Shown in pieces: positions 8,506 to 17,648 of a stretch of 64,000 bases of DNA; position 1 is the first letter of the stretch, and each line of letters starts with the position of its first letter. Position numbers and translations under genes: made by a program. Location: contig CAZMOM010000001.1 in assembly GCA_964568075.1 (NCBI GenBank), positions 62,001 through 126,000 of the forward strand. Direction: 5' to 3'. The notes beneath the pieces are model-generated. The model did not search any database. It was not told the origin of the DNA and saw nothing but the letters and a program-made list of their open reading frames with translations. This DNA comes from MnTg04 sp964568075 (GTDB taxonomy: Bacteria; Pseudomonadota; Gammaproteobacteria; Steroidobacterales; MnTg04).

Positions 8506-8575
8506 AACCTCTACCCAGAATCCGCGATCCCTGTGACTTGCAGGCTAATGTCGGCCCTAGATATTCTTGGCGTGG

Positions 8576-9031
8576 TCAGTGTCGGCCTGAGTGACCGAAG
8601 CCCCCGGCACCGCGTCCGCTCTCGGCGAATTCTTCTACAACTTCGAATTCGGCATGAACAACCGGCAGAATAATCATCTGCGCAATACGCTCGCCCGGTT
8701 CTATCGTGAACGGCTTCATGCTCCGATTCCAGCATGAGACATATATCTGGCCTTGATAATCCGAATCGATCAGTCCGGTCAGATTGCCAAGCACGATTCC
8801 ATGCTTGTGCCCCAGCCCCGAGCGCGGCAAAAGCACGGCAGCCAGCCCCGGGTCGTCCAGGTGAATAGCAATCCCGGTCGGAATCAGGTCGGTCTGCCCC
8901 GGTTCCAGCACCAACGCCTCATCAAGACAAGCCCGCAGGTCCACACCGGCAGAACCCGCGGTTGCCGCCTCCGGTATCGGATACACGTCGCCGATGCGCG
9001 GGTCCATAATTTTTAATTGTATTTTGCTCAT
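8576..9031 (-). CDS. dut: dUTP diphosphatase
   Basis: Hydrolyses dUTP to dUMP and pyrophosphate, keeping uracil out of DNA and feeding dTMP synthesis. The 151-residue product shows the five dUTPase motifs, including AGSAGVDLRA, LLPRSGLGHKHG, GLIDSDYQG, PGERIAQMI and the C-terminal Gly-rich GRGAGGFGHSGR that closes over the nucleotide. It lies 56 bases downstream of coaBC on the same strand, the usual coaBC-dut operon. Confidence 0.97.
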   Translation of the reverse strand: MSKIQLKIMDPRIGDVYPIPEAATAGSAGVDLRACLDEALVLEPGQTDLIPTGIAIHLDDPGLAAVLLPRSGLGHKHGIVLGNLTGLIDSDYQGQIYVSCWNRSMKPFTIEPGERIAQMIILPVVHAEFEVVEEFAESGRGAGGFGHSGRH

Positions 9032-9087
9032 GCTTGCGATGATTCCTTTCCTGACACGAACCCGGTGTTACGAGTCCATGCCCTGGA

Positions 9088-10278
9088 TTAATTTGTTGTT
9101 TGTCCGTTTATTCGATCGGCGATCAGGTCCACCAATTTTCGCGCCAGGCTGAGTTTATCTTCAGTGGCAAATTGTTTTTTCCCGCCCGGCCAGTAGACGG
9201 TCAGCGCATTGACCGGCACGTCAAAACCCAAGCCCGGCCCGACTCGGTTGGCGCAGATCATGTCCAACTTCTTTTTTTTCAACTTGGCCAGGGCATTGGC
9301 CTCGACGTCGTTCGTCTCGGCGGCAAATCCCACGCAAAAGGGCTTGTCCTTGCTGGCCAATACGGCTGCAAGCACGTCGGGTGCGGCCGCAAGATCGAGA
9401 GACATACCCGCGCCACCTTTTTTGATTTTTTTATCCGCAAAACTCGTCGGCTGAAAATCCGACACGGCTGCGGCAGCAATAAAAATATCGGTGGCCGGCA
9501 AAGCCTCTATGACGGCGTCACGCATTTGCCCGGCACTTTCGATATCGATTCTCTTTATACCCGGCGCCGCTGTCTGATAGACCGGTCCGGTTATCAGCGT
9601 GACGCTGGCCCCGCCCTCGGCTGCCGCCTGTGCCAGCGTAAATCCCATGCGCCCCGAACTGCGATTACTGATAAACCGGACAGGATCGATCGCTTCCCGC
9701 GTTGGTCCGGCGGTAACCACGACGTTCCTGCCGCTTAGCGCCCGGCCGTCGTAAATCTGGTTGGCAATATCCAGCGGCTCCAGCATGCGTCCCGGCCCAA
9801 CTTCACCACAGGCCTGGTCGCCGGCGTCTGGGCCCAGAAAGCGGATGCCACGCTCCTGTAAGATGCGGCAATTCGCCTGGGTCGCCGGGTTTGCCCACAT
9901 CTGCTGATTCATCGCCGGCGCCAGTGCCAGCGGCGCCTCGGACGCAAGACAAACGGTACTGAGCAGGTCATCGGCTGAACCCGCGGCCAAGCGGGCTAAC
10001 AGGTTGGCGGTAGCCGGTGCGATCAAAATCAGGTCTGCCCAGCGTGCCAGCTCGATATGACCCATCGCGGACTCGGCGTGGCGGTCCCACAGATCGGTAC
10101 GCACCGGCCAACCTGATACCACCTGCAAGGTGAGCGGGGTAATGAACCGCTGCGCGCCCGCAGTCATCACCACGCGTACTTCGGCGCCTCGCTCACGCAG
10201 GCGACGCACCAGATCCGGGCTTTTGTAAGCGGCAATTCCGCCACCGACGCCAAGCAAGATGTTTCGTGCTGCGGACAT
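9088..10278 (-). CDS. coaBC: Bifunctional phosphopantothenoylcysteine decarboxylase/phosphopantothenate-cysteine ligase
   Basis: Two consecutive steps of coenzyme A synthesis. The N-terminal CoaC flavoprotein domain has ILLGVGGGIAAYKS and the active-site region APAMNQQMW; the C-terminal CoaB domain starts about residue 190 with VVVTAGPTREAIDPVRFISN and contains SSGRMG and the KIKKG loop. ATG 10278 (MSAARNILLG) is chosen because the open frame upstream to 10572 has no homology; the resulting 396 residues match the family. It is divergent from radC. Confidence 0.96.
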   Translation of the reverse strand: MSAARNILLGVGGGIAAYKSPDLVRRLRERGAEVRVVMTAGAQRFITPLTLQVVSGWPVRTDLWDRHAESAMGHIELARWADLILIAPATANLLARLAAGSADDLLSTVCLASEAPLALAPAMNQQMWANPATQANCRILQERGIRFLGPDAGDQACGEVGPGRMLEPLDIANQIYDGRALSGRNVVVTAGPTREAIDPVRFISNRSSGRMGFTLAQAAAEGGASVTLITGPVYQTAAPGIKRIDIESAGQMRDAVIEALPATDIFIAAAAVSDFQPTSFADKKIKKGGAGMSLDLAAAPDVLAAVLASKDKPFCVGFAAETNDVEANALAKLKKKKLDMICANRVGPGLGFDVPVNALTVYWPGGKKQFATEDKLSLARKLVDLIADRINGQTTN

Positions 10279-10424
10279 AAGAGCGGCATTATCCCCGCTC
10301 ACCGGAGCACGCGCCAGCGCAGATCCTTTTAACCTTGAATCCGGTTCGAGCAGGCAGTTTCCCGCCGTGTTTTGTTTTGCCGCCAGTGGCACGATGCTGG
10401 CTGGAGTAATTTGCTGGAATCGAG

Positions 10425-11099
10425 ATGGGAATTCGCGACTGGCCAAAAAGCGAACGACCCCGGGAAAAGCTGCTGGGCCATGGCGCCGACACGATGTCCG
10501 AGGCTGAATTACTGGCGTGCTGGCTGGGATCGGGAAGCCGTGGCACAACGGCACTGGAGATCGCCAGGGCATTGATCACCCGGTTCGACGGCCTGCGCGG
10601 TCTGTTTCATGCCTCAAAGGATGATCTTTGTCAGCAGAAGGGCTTCGGCCCGGCGCGCTACGTCCAGTTGCAGGCCTGGCTGGAATTGTCCCGCCGTTAC
10701 CTCGCCGAGACCCTTCCGCGCGGGCCTGAGCTGACCAGTCCCGGCGCGACCAGCCGCTTCCTCCAGGCCCGGCTCAGGGATCTCGATCATGAACTGTTTT
10801 GCGCTCTTTTCCTCGATAACCGCCATCGGGTTATCCGCTTTCAGCCGCTTTTTCGGGGCACGATCGATGGCGCCAGTGTGCACCCTCGGGATGTCGTCAA
10901 GCAGGCACTGGGCCTCAACGCGGCCGCGATGATACTTGCCCATAATCACCCGTCAGGCGTCGCCGAGCCCAGCCAGGCCGATCACCTGATTACCCGGCGC
11001 CTGCGGGATGCTCTGGCTTTGGTCGATATCCGCGTTCTCGATCATCTCGTCGTCGGAGACGGCACCTGTTTCTCTTTCGCTGAACAGGGGTTTTTGTAA
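10425..11099 (+). CDS. radC: RadC-like JAB domain protein
   Basis: A 224-residue RadC family protein: an N-terminal helix-hairpin-helix region (LGHGADTMSEAELLA, KGFGPARYVQLQA) and a C-terminal JAB/MPN+ metalloprotease-like domain with the zinc motif AHNHPSG...SQAD at about residues 170-185. Despite the name, a DNA-repair role is not established for the family. It precedes rpmB-rpmG as in many proteobacteria (radC-rpmB-rpmG). Confidence 0.92.
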   Translation: MGIRDWPKSERPREKLLGHGADTMSEAELLACWLGSGSRGTTALEIARALITRFDGLRGLFHASKDDLCQQKGFGPARYVQLQAWLELSRRYLAETLPRGPELTSPGATSRFLQARLRDLDHELFCALFLDNRHRVIRFQPLFRGTIDGASVHPRDVVKQALGLNAAAMILAHNHPSGVAEPSQADHLITRRLRDALALVDIRVLDHLVVGDGTCFSFAEQGFL

Positions 11100-11168
11100 C
11101 CTGCCTGCCACTTCGCCGGCTACCGCCCTGGTGGCAGGCAGGTCAGCGTCCTCCAACACCGGAAATTC

Positions 11169-11197
11169 TTGCGAAAATACTGCCTTGCTGGTATAAA
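11169..11197 (+). promoter_or_regulatory. Predicted sigma-70 promoter of rpmB-rpmG
   Basis: TTGCGA at 11169-11174 and TATAAA at 11192-11197 are separated by exactly 17 bp, followed by a GC-rich discriminator (GTCCCGC), a form common at ribosomal-protein promoters. It lies about 65 bases upstream of rpmB. Seen by eye only; no transcript data. Confidence 0.6.
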
Positions 11198-11260
11198 GTC
11201 CCGCTTTTCGGCCGCCCGGCAGGGCCGGGCCGGCATTCGTTAAAACAAGGACTCAACGCC

Positions 11261-11497
11261 ATGTCCAGAGTATGTCAGGTCACTGGCAAACGACCGATCA
11301 CCGGAAACAATGTTTCCCATGCAAAAAACCACACGAGACGCCGGTTTTTGCCCAATCTGCACACGCACCGCTTCTGGCTGGAGAGCGAGAAACGCTTTGT
11401 CCGACTGAAATTATCGGCCAAGGGAATGCGTATCATCGATAAATTCGGCATCGAAAAGGTTGTCCATGATCTGCGCGCGCGCGGTGAGAAAGTCTGA
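11261..11497 (+). CDS. rpmB: 50S ribosomal protein L28
   Basis: The 78-residue product has the bacterial L28 start (MSRVCQVTGKRPITGNNVSH) and the RRFLPNLHTHRFW segment. It binds 23S rRNA in the large subunit. rpmG follows 45 bases downstream in the conserved rpmBG operon. Confidence 0.98.
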   Translation: MSRVCQVTGKRPITGNNVSHAKNHTRRRFLPNLHTHRFWLESEKRFVRLKLSAKGMRIIDKFGIEKVVHDLRARGEKV

Positions 11498-11542
11498 GCC
11501 CGATCCAGCTTTTCGCTATCGGCACTGGATAAGGAATTAATT

Positions 11543-11698
11543 ATGAGAGACAAAATCAGGTTGGTATCGTCGGCCGGCACAGGACATTTTTACACGACGA
11601 CGAAAAACAAGCGTTTGCACCCGGAAAAGGTGGAAATCAAAAAATATGACCCGACGATCCGCAAGCATGTGATCTATAAGGAAGCCAAGATCAAATAA
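11543..11698 (+). CDS. rpmG: 50S ribosomal protein L33
   Basis: A 51-residue frame starting MRDKIRLVSSAGTGHFYTT and ending KHVIYKEAKIK is a full-length L33. No zinc-binding cysteines are present, so this is the Cys-less form of L33 that does not need zinc. It is the second gene of the rpmB-rpmG operon and is followed by a strong terminator. Confidence 0.97.
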   Translation: MRDKIRLVSSAGTGHFYTTTKNKRLHPEKVEIKKYDPTIRKHVIYKEAKIK

Positions 11699-11720
11699 TC
11701 GGGATTAAACAGCCGCGCAT

Positions 11721-11749
11721 AAAAAACCCGCCACCAGGCGGGTTTTTTG
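11721..11749. terminator. Rho-independent terminator after rpmG (bidirectional)
   Basis: The hairpin CCCGCC-ACCA-GGCGGG is flanked by six As on the left and six Ts on the right, so it can serve both rpmBG and the desaturase gene that ends just beyond on the other strand. Confidence 0.9.
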
Positions 11750-11768
11750 TTGCTGTGGTGCCGGCTGG

Positions 11769-12956
11769 TCAGACCGCGATCGCCGGCTGTAGCCGATAGC
11801 TCTTCAGCACCTGGGCATATTCGTGCAAAACCCGGATACCGCTGGCTTCTGCCTGAGTGATCCACTCGCGAAATTGAGCGAGTAATGTTTCGTTGCTGAC
11901 GTCGGTCGCGCCCGTCCAAAGATCGCGCAGCCGCTCACGAAATTCGTGCACGGTTTTCAACGCGTGATTATTTTCCAGGATCTCGGTCAGCCGTGCACTG
12001 GCCTTTCTATCCAGCAACGCCGGCCGCCGAATCAGCAACATGCGAGCCCGGCGCAACAAACCGTTTTCCGTGTCGGCGCCACGCAACTCTTTTCGGAATA
12101 CTGGCAGGGTCACCGTTTTTGTGTAATTTCGCAACACATGCATGCGGTTGACGATGATAGCGCGCAGGGCTTCCAGATCAGCCGCCGGTTCATCCGCGAA
12201 CATCGGCGCCGGCACAACGCGGCGGACCTTCGCCAGACCAAGGAATTTCATGATGCTGATGAACCCCCAGCCGATATCGAATTCCCATGGACGAACCGAA
12301 AATTTCGCCGAACTCGGGAAAGCATGGTGATTGTTGTGCAACTCTTCGCCGCCAATGATGATCGCAAGCGGGGTAATGTTGGTGGATGCGTCATCGCATT
12401 CGAAATTGCGATAGCCGTAGTAATGACCGATACCATTAATGACTCCGGCAGCAAACAGCGGCATCGAAATCATCTGGATGGCAATAATGATGATTCCCGG
12501 GACACCGAACAGCAACAGATCCAGCAGCACCATCAGGATAATTCCGCCATAGGGGACCCGCTCGTAAACGTTACGCTCGATCCAGTCGTCGGGGCAACCG
12601 CGGCCGTATTTCTCCAGCGTTTCCGGGTTGCGGGCCTGGACCTTGTATAGCTCGGCGCCTTCCAGCAGGACTTTTTTCAGGCCTACCATCTGCGGGCTGT
12701 GCGGGTCTTCCTCGGTCTCGCAATGTGCGTGGTGTTTGCGGTGGACGGCGACCCACTGGCGGGTCAGCATGCCGGAGGTAATCCAGATCCAAAAGCGGAA
12801 AAAATGGCGCACCCACGGATGCAGGTCCAGCGCACGGTGCGTGGCGTCCCGGTGCAGATAAACCGTCACCGCGAAAATGGAGACTTGAAACATGATTAAT
12901 GTGGCTATCACATAGCCCCAGAAATCGAGATTCAGTATGCCGTATAGATATTCCAT
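11769..12956 (-). CDS. Acyl-CoA/fatty-acid desaturase, membrane di-iron type
   Basis: Integral membrane desaturase that would introduce a cis double bond into acyl chains using O2 and two irons. The three histidine boxes are clear: HRDATH, HRKHH and HNNHH, embedded among four to five hydrophobic segments, in the order of the delta-9 acyl-CoA desaturase family (DesC-like). The protein is about 395 residues; the last ~130 residues after the third box form a soluble helical tail longer than in minimal enzymes. ATG 12956 (MEYLYGILNL) is preferred over a TTG eight codons upstream. It probably adjusts membrane fluidity. Confidence 0.88.
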   Translation of the reverse strand: MEYLYGILNLDFWGYVIATLIMFQVSIFAVTVYLHRDATHRALDLHPWVRHFFRFWIWITSGMLTRQWVAVHRKHHAHCETEEDPHSPQMVGLKKVLLEGAELYKVQARNPETLEKYGRGCPDDWIERNVYERVPYGGIILMVLLDLLLFGVPGIIIIAIQMISMPLFAAGVINGIGHYYGYRNFECDDASTNITPLAIIIGGEELHNNHHAFPSSAKFSVRPWEFDIGWGFISIMKFLGLAKVRRVVPAPMFADEPAADLEALRAIIVNRMHVLRNYTKTVTLPVFRKELRGADTENGLLRRARMLLIRRPALLDRKASARLTEILENNHALKTVHEFRERLRDLWTGATDVSNETLLAQFREWITQAEASGIRVLHEYAQVLKSYRLQPAIAV

Positions 12957-13096
12957 CAAATCGTTGTCCTGTTGGCGCAAAGGCGCGCACTATAGCGTAT
13001 GACACTGGCTGGTTAAAGGAATCAGGTCATATATTGCGGGGCAGCATCGAAGATGCAAGCCGGGTGCTGCCAAGCCAATGATTTAAAAGGATTTTT

Positions 13097-13912
13097 ATGC
13101 CAGAACTGCCCGAGGTAGAAACTGCCCGGCGGGGCATCGCCCCACACCTGCGGGGCCAGCGCATTGTCAGGGTGGATCTGCGCCAGACTCGCCTCCGTTT
13201 CCCGGTGACCCGCGGGCTCGCGGATTCGCTAACCGGCGCCAGGATTACCGATGTCGGGCGCCGCGCCAAGTATCTGCTGATCGGCACCGATCGAGGTACG
13301 CTGCTGATTCACCTCGGGATGTCGGGCAGCCTGCGAATCCTGGCCGGATTCGAGAATGCCAGCCGCCACGACCATTTCGATATCTGGCTGGACAGCGGCC
13401 ACGGGCTGCGCTTCACCGACCCGCGGCGTTTCGGTAGCCTGCTCTGGACCACCAGGGATGCACTGAAGCACCGCCTGCTAAAGCACCTGGGCCCGGAACC
13501 CCTGACGAAGGATTTTAGTGGCGCATATCTGTATGCGCTTTCGCGACGGCGAAAAACGCCGATCAAACCCTTGATTATGGATGGCCGGGTAGTCGTCGGC
13601 ATCGGTAATATATATTCCAGCGAGGCGCTTTTCGCGGCCGGTATCCGGCCCACGCGGCAGTCGGGTCGCATCAGCCTCGCGCGCATGGAGCTGCTGGTCA
13701 CCAAGATCAAAGATGTGCTGCACAGGGCCATCAGGGCTGGTGGCACCACCCTGCGCGATTTCACGGGGAGCGAGGGAACGCCGGGGTATTTTGCGCAGGA
13801 ATTGTCAGTCTATGACCGGGCGGGCCAGCCGTGCCCGACGTGCTCCGCACCGGTTCGAAAGAAGGTTCTTAGCCAGAGAGCTTCCTATTACTGCGTGGAT
13901 TGTCAGCATTGA
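13097..13912 (+). CDS. mutM: Formamidopyrimidine-DNA glycosylase
   Basis: Removes 8-oxoguanine and other oxidised purines and nicks the site by beta,delta-elimination. The N-terminus MPELPEVETARRG supplies catalytic Pro2 and Glu3; later come the H2TH region (GIGNIYSSEALF) and the C-terminal zinc finger with Cys pairs CPTC and CVDC. The length of 271 residues is normal. It is convergent with the ferredoxin gene. Confidence 0.97.
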   Translation: MPELPEVETARRGIAPHLRGQRIVRVDLRQTRLRFPVTRGLADSLTGARITDVGRRAKYLLIGTDRGTLLIHLGMSGSLRILAGFENASRHDHFDIWLDSGHGLRFTDPRRFGSLLWTTRDALKHRLLKHLGPEPLTKDFSGAYLYALSRRRKTPIKPLIMDGRVVVGIGNIYSSEALFAAGIRPTRQSGRISLARMELLVTKIKDVLHRAIRAGGTTLRDFTGSEGTPGYFAQELSVYDRAGQPCPTCSAPVRKKVLSQRASYYCVDCQH

Positions 13913-13924
13913 TGGGCTAAACCG

Positions 13925-14182
13925 CTAGGCTGCGGGCTCCGTCACTAAGCGGTGATACTTTTCCAGCAGTTGTTCGCGGCTTTCGTTGTTGTCCGGGTCC
14001 AGCGGTATGCAGTCCACCGGGCACACTTCGACGCACTGGGGCTCGTCAAAATGCCCGATGCACTCGGTGCATCGGGTCGGATCGATGTGATAGATCTCCG
14101 GCCCCATATAAATCGCTTGGTTTGGACATTCCGGCTCGCAAACATCGCAGTTGATGCACTCGTCGGTGATTTTCAGTGCCAT
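13925..14182 (-). CDS. YfhL-type 2[4Fe-4S] ferredoxin
   Basis: An 85-residue ferredoxin with two cluster motifs, CINCDVCEPECP at the N-terminus and CTECIGHFDEPQCVEVCP after it; the extra residues in the second motif are typical of the YfhL/Alvin-type proteobacterial ferredoxins. ATG 14182 (MALKITDECINC) is the family start; the open frame upstream is not used. It is 10 bases downstream of coaD on the same strand, a common pairing. Confidence 0.95.
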   Translation of the reverse strand: MALKITDECINCDVCEPECPNQAIYMGPEIYHIDPTRCTECIGHFDEPQCVEVCPVDCIPLDPDNNESREQLLEKYHRLVTEPAA

Positions 14183-14192
14183 TAAAGACTCT

Positions 14193-14672
14193 TTACTGTT
14201 TTTCCTGCAACCCGGCCAATGCCGATTGTACAGCGGGTGGCACAAACTCTGATACATCCCCGCCCATCATCGCAATCTCCCGCACCAGGCCTGATGATAT
14301 AAAGGTGAACTGTTCGGTCGGCGTCAGGAAAACCGTTTCGATATCCCCGGCCAACTTGCGGTTCATGCTGGCAAGCTGAAACTCGAATTCGAAATCGGAA
14401 ACAGCGCGCAATCCGCGAATTATCACGCCTAGGCCGTGTTGGCGTGCGAATTCGACGGTCAAACCGTTGTAGGCAGTGATTTCGACGTTGTCGAGATCGG
14501 TCAGCGCCACACCAGCCAGAGCGACTCTTTGTTCAATGTCAAACAATGTGTTCTTCCCGGGACTGCTCGATACGGCGACAACGACCCGGTCATACAGCCG
14601 GGCGGCTCGCCGCACAAGATCACAGTGACCATTGGTGATGGGATCGAACGTCCCCGGATACATCGCATTCAT
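14193..14672 (-). CDS. coaD: Phosphopantetheine adenylyltransferase
   Basis: Transfers AMP from ATP to 4'-phosphopantetheine, the penultimate step of coenzyme A synthesis. The 159-residue product has the nucleotidyltransferase motif YPGTFDPITNGH and the C-terminal FISSGLVREIA. It lies between rsmD and the ferredoxin gene on the same strand with gaps of about 10 bases, so the three genes are probably one operon. Confidence 0.97.
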   Translation of the reverse strand: MNAMYPGTFDPITNGHCDLVRRAARLYDRVVVAVSSSPGKNTLFDIEQRVALAGVALTDLDNVEITAYNGLTVEFARQHGLGVIIRGLRAVSDFEFEFQLASMNRKLAGDIETVFLTPTEQFTFISSGLVREIAMMGGDVSEFVPPAVQSALAGLQEKQ

Positions 14673-14681
14673 TGTCTGCCT

Positions 14682-15263
14682 TCAGTCTGGCGCCCGCTGC
14701 CGCCGAAACAAATAATAACCGACCTGGCCGGCCTTGCTCTTCCGCCAAAGTGTCCATCCGGAGGGAACGTCCGGCAGCGGTTCGCGGGCCGGGTTCTCGG
14801 TATAGATAAATGCATCGTCGCCCAGCCAGCCGCCCGCTTCAAGCTCCTGGATCGCCGGGGCCAGCAACCCGCTTTGGTATGGCGGATCGAGAAAAACAAT
14901 ATCAAACGGCTGCGCCGTCCGCTCAAGATATTTGAGTGCATCGACACAATGGACTTCTGCCTCGCCACCCAACTTGTCACTTTGCTTGCGCAGATGTGCC
15001 GCCGTCTTTTGTTGCTTTTCGACCAACACGACACTAGCCGCGCCTCTCGATAATGCCTCCAGGCCGAGCGCGCCGCTGCCAGCGAACAAGTCGAGACAGG
15101 AGGTATTGCCGATTCCTGGCGCAAGCCAGTTGAACAATGTCTCGCGCACCCTGTCAGGCGTCGGGCGCAAGCCGGGGCAGTCGGCGATCGGGACTTTCCG
15201 GCCCCGCCATCGGCCTCCGATAATGCGAAAGTAGCCGGTTCCTTTTGAAGGGTTTTGTTGCAC
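14682..15263 (-). CDS. rsmD: 16S rRNA (guanine966-N2)-methyltransferase
   Basis: SAM-dependent methyltransferase of the small-subunit rRNA. The 193-residue product has the conserved start RIIGGRWRGRKVP, RPTPDRVRETLFNWL, the SAM motif LDLFAGSGALGLEALSRG and the catalytic FLDPPY. Gammaproteobacterial rsmD is often next to ftsY; here a lipase gene on the other strand separates the two. Confidence 0.96.
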   Translation of the reverse strand: MQQNPSKGTGYFRIIGGRWRGRKVPIADCPGLRPTPDRVRETLFNWLAPGIGNTSCLDLFAGSGALGLEALSRGAASVVLVEKQQKTAAHLRKQSDKLGGEAEVHCVDALKYLERTAQPFDIVFLDPPYQSGLLAPAIQELEAGGWLGDDAFIYTENPAREPLPDVPSGWTLWRKSKAGQVGYYLFRRQRAPD

Positions 15264-15423
15264 TGCAATATCGTTCCTTAAAACGGGTCACGAGTCGCCG
15301 GCGAATACGTCGCTCGGTGCCTGCTGTTTCTTGCGTTTTGCAAGATAACAAGCGTAATCTTAGCAGCACAAATAAGCCCGCCAGGGTGAATCAAAATAAT
15401 ACCTATACGCCAGGAGCTGTAGC

Positions 15424-17565
15424 ATGAATCCACGAATTCCCGCGGTACTGTTCGCCGCCAGTCTTATTTTAGCGGGTTGTTTCTCGGACAATAACGACAA
15501 TGAAATAATCGGCAGCAGGGCACCGGCGACACCGCCGGGTGGCACTGCGCCGCCTCCGCCTGCGACTGGCTTTAGGGCGCTTTATGTGCTGGCATCGGGC
15601 GCGTTGCCATACCCTAACTCGCTGTTATTCAATGGCAGCACCGATGGCACGGCAAACCTGCCGATACTCGCGACATCGCCGCTGAACGTGACGATAAACA
15701 CGCTCGATGGGTTCTCGACCACTGAGTATTTCAACCAGAATTTCAGCGCGCCTATCGATCCGGCTACGATCATTGGCGGACTCACGGTCAACGTCCTTGA
15801 GGTGGTGGAAGATCTCGCCACGACAGCTACAATCGGTGTCGTCGGCGGTTTGATACCGGGCGTGGATTATAGTGTCGGCCTCGCCCCGGATATCGATGCG
15901 GGCGGGACGACCCTGCAGGTCAGGCCGCTGAAACCGCTCAATCCATCAAGCTCCTACCTGGTGTTGATGACCAATGGTATTACCGACACCTCCGGCACCG
16001 CCGCGACGGCCGATTCTGATTATGCCGGGCTGCGCGATGCGGCGCTTGCCGGCATCACCCTGCCAGACCCCACGCAGGATGGCCTGAAACAATTGATCGG
16101 CGCTCACCTGCAGATCGCGGGGGCGGTCGGCATGAACCCGGCGGCCATCATCTCCAGTGCTAATTTCCGCACCCAATCGATCGGCAACGTCATGGCCGCG
16201 GCCGCTGCCCAGACCGTCGCACAGGGCGCCGTGGTCGGACCGTTCCCCGGCGCCGCCGTGCCGGGGTGTCCGTTCGCGATTCTAAATACGCTTTGCGTGT
16301 TGCCGGCGAGCGCGATGCCGAGCGGCAACGCCGACATCTATGTCGGCCAGCTTTTTGTCGATTACTACAGCGACACGCCGGCGACCGGCGATCCGGTCAC
16401 CTCGTTCTGGACCGGCGCACCGTTTACCCTGGACCCGACGGCAACGCCGACCAATTTCGTTCATCGCTTTAATCCGGTACCGGTCGCGACAACCACGCTG
16501 GGTATCCCGTTGATGATGACCGTACCCAACGCCGCCTCGGCCTGGGTGCAGGCGATCGGCGGACCGCCGCCAGGCGGCTGGCCGGTGATTGTTTTTGCGC
16601 ATGGCATAACCCGCAACCGGACCGATATGCTGGCACTGGCCGAGCCGTTCGCCGATTCCGGTTTCGTCGTGATCGCTATCGATCATCCGTTGCACGGGCT
16701 GACCGAGCCGGACCCGTTGGTCGATCCCAGCGCAATATTCTTCCAGGCGGGTAGCGAGCGAACCTTTGATCTCGATGCGATCGACAACACCACCTTCGCC
16801 CCCGTACCTGACGGGCTGGTCGATCCATCGGGCTTCCACGCTTTCCTGAATCTGGGCAACCCGCTGACGATCCGCGATGCCTGGCGCCAGGGCGCGGTCG
16901 ATCTGATCGCGCTGACCCGCACGATTGGCATCATCGATGTCGATGGCAATGGCAGCCCCAACGATGCAACGGATCTGGATGGCAACCGTGTACATTTTGT
17001 CGGCATGTCACTGGGCAGCATTATCGGTATCAATGCGCTGACCCATAGCAGCGACATCAGGTCGGCAACGCTGGGCGTACCCGGCGGCCATATCCTGCAA
17101 CTGGCGCTGGATTCGCCATCGTTCGGCCCGCTGGTAGTCGGCGCGCTCGCGGCGTCGGGCCTGACACAAGGAACATCGTTATTCAATAATACAATCCGCG
17201 ACATGCAAACCGCGGCCGATGCGGCCGACCCATGGAACTTCGCTGCCGGGGCCCTCGGCCAGCCGGTGCACATGGTTGAGGTGATCGGCGATTCGACTAT
17301 ACCCAACAGCGCGACCGAGCGCCTGATCGACGTCATGGGGCTTCCGGGCATCTCGACGCCGGGACCGAACTTCGTCTCGCAAGGCGTGGTTCGACTAACC
17401 GAGGGCAGCCATGGCTCGCAGATCGATCCCACGGCCAGCCTCGCCGCAACCATCGAGATAATGACCGAGACGGTCGTCTTCCATGCCGGCGTTCCCGGAA
17501 CATTGCCCGGCGACGGCAACGTCATCCTGATCAGCAATCCGGCGATTATTTCGACGCAGCCCTAG
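15424..17565 (+). CDS. VolA-like surface lipase lipoprotein
   Basis: A 713-residue lipoprotein: signal peptide ending LILAGC, then a Gly/Pro/Thr-rich linker (about residues 35-50), a beta-rich N-terminal region resembling the bacterial virulence-factor lipase N domain (PF12262), and a C-terminal alpha/beta hydrolase. The hydrolase shows the oxyanion segment FAHGITRNR, the nucleophile elbow GMSLGS and a late SHGSQ histidine. The closest characterised protein I know is Vibrio cholerae VolA, a surface-exposed lysophospholipase; the substrate here is inferred. It is a single-gene unit ended by a good terminator. Confidence 0.8.
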   Translation: MNPRIPAVLFAASLILAGCFSDNNDNEIIGSRAPATPPGGTAPPPPATGFRALYVLASGALPYPNSLLFNGSTDGTANLPILATSPLNVTINTLDGFSTTEYFNQNFSAPIDPATIIGGLTVNVLEVVEDLATTATIGVVGGLIPGVDYSVGLAPDIDAGGTTLQVRPLKPLNPSSSYLVLMTNGITDTSGTAATADSDYAGLRDAALAGITLPDPTQDGLKQLIGAHLQIAGAVGMNPAAIISSANFRTQSIGNVMAAAAAQTVAQGAVVGPFPGAAVPGCPFAILNTLCVLPASAMPSGNADIYVGQLFVDYYSDTPATGDPVTSFWTGAPFTLDPTATPTNFVHRFNPVPVATTTLGIPLMMTVPNAASAWVQAIGGPPPGGWPVIVFAHGITRNRTDMLALAEPFADSGFVVIAIDHPLHGLTEPDPLVDPSAIFFQAGSERTFDLDAIDNTTFAPVPDGLVDPSGFHAFLNLGNPLTIRDAWRQGAVDLIALTRTIGIIDVDGNGSPNDATDLDGNRVHFVGMSLGSIIGINALTHSSDIRSATLGVPGGHILQLALDSPSFGPLVVGALAASGLTQGTSLFNNTIRDMQTAADAADPWNFAAGALGQPVHMVEVIGDSTIPNSATERLIDVMGLPGISTPGPNFVSQGVVRLTEGSHGSQIDPTASLAATIEIMTETVVFHAGVPGTLPGDGNVILISNPAIISTQP

Positions 17566-17588
17566 ACCTGCGCGGAAACACCAACCGG

Positions 17589-17619
17589 GGCGGCCTAAGC
17601 TTTATAGGCCGCCTTTTTT
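17589..17619 (+). terminator. Rho-independent terminator after the lipase gene
   Basis: A 9-bp perfect stem (GGCGGCCTA/TAGGCCGCC) with a 7-base loop is followed by six Ts. It separates the lipase gene from ftsY. Confidence 0.92.
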
Positions 17620-17648
17620 GTCCCCGGCTCCACGCCCAGAGGAAACCT

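Larger units (their letters stand above)
7869..8556. repeat. Gene-free block bounded by perfect 22-bp inverted repeats
   Basis: The sequence at 7869-7890 (starting GGCCGACATTAGCC) recurs as its exact reverse complement at 8535-8556. Between these arms lie two further palindromic modules, 8051-8220 and 8238-8505, annotated separately. No open frame here looks protein coding: the 177-codon frame at 7937-8470 crosses all the palindromes and shows no family resemblance. The nested layout suggests a non-autonomous mobile element or repeated structured element with others inserted in it, but no target duplication was identified. Confidence 0.7.

Noticed and set aside
16282..17537. Large minus-strand frames opposite the lipase gene
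   Set aside because: Shadows caused by high third-position G+C in the lipase gene; no motifs.
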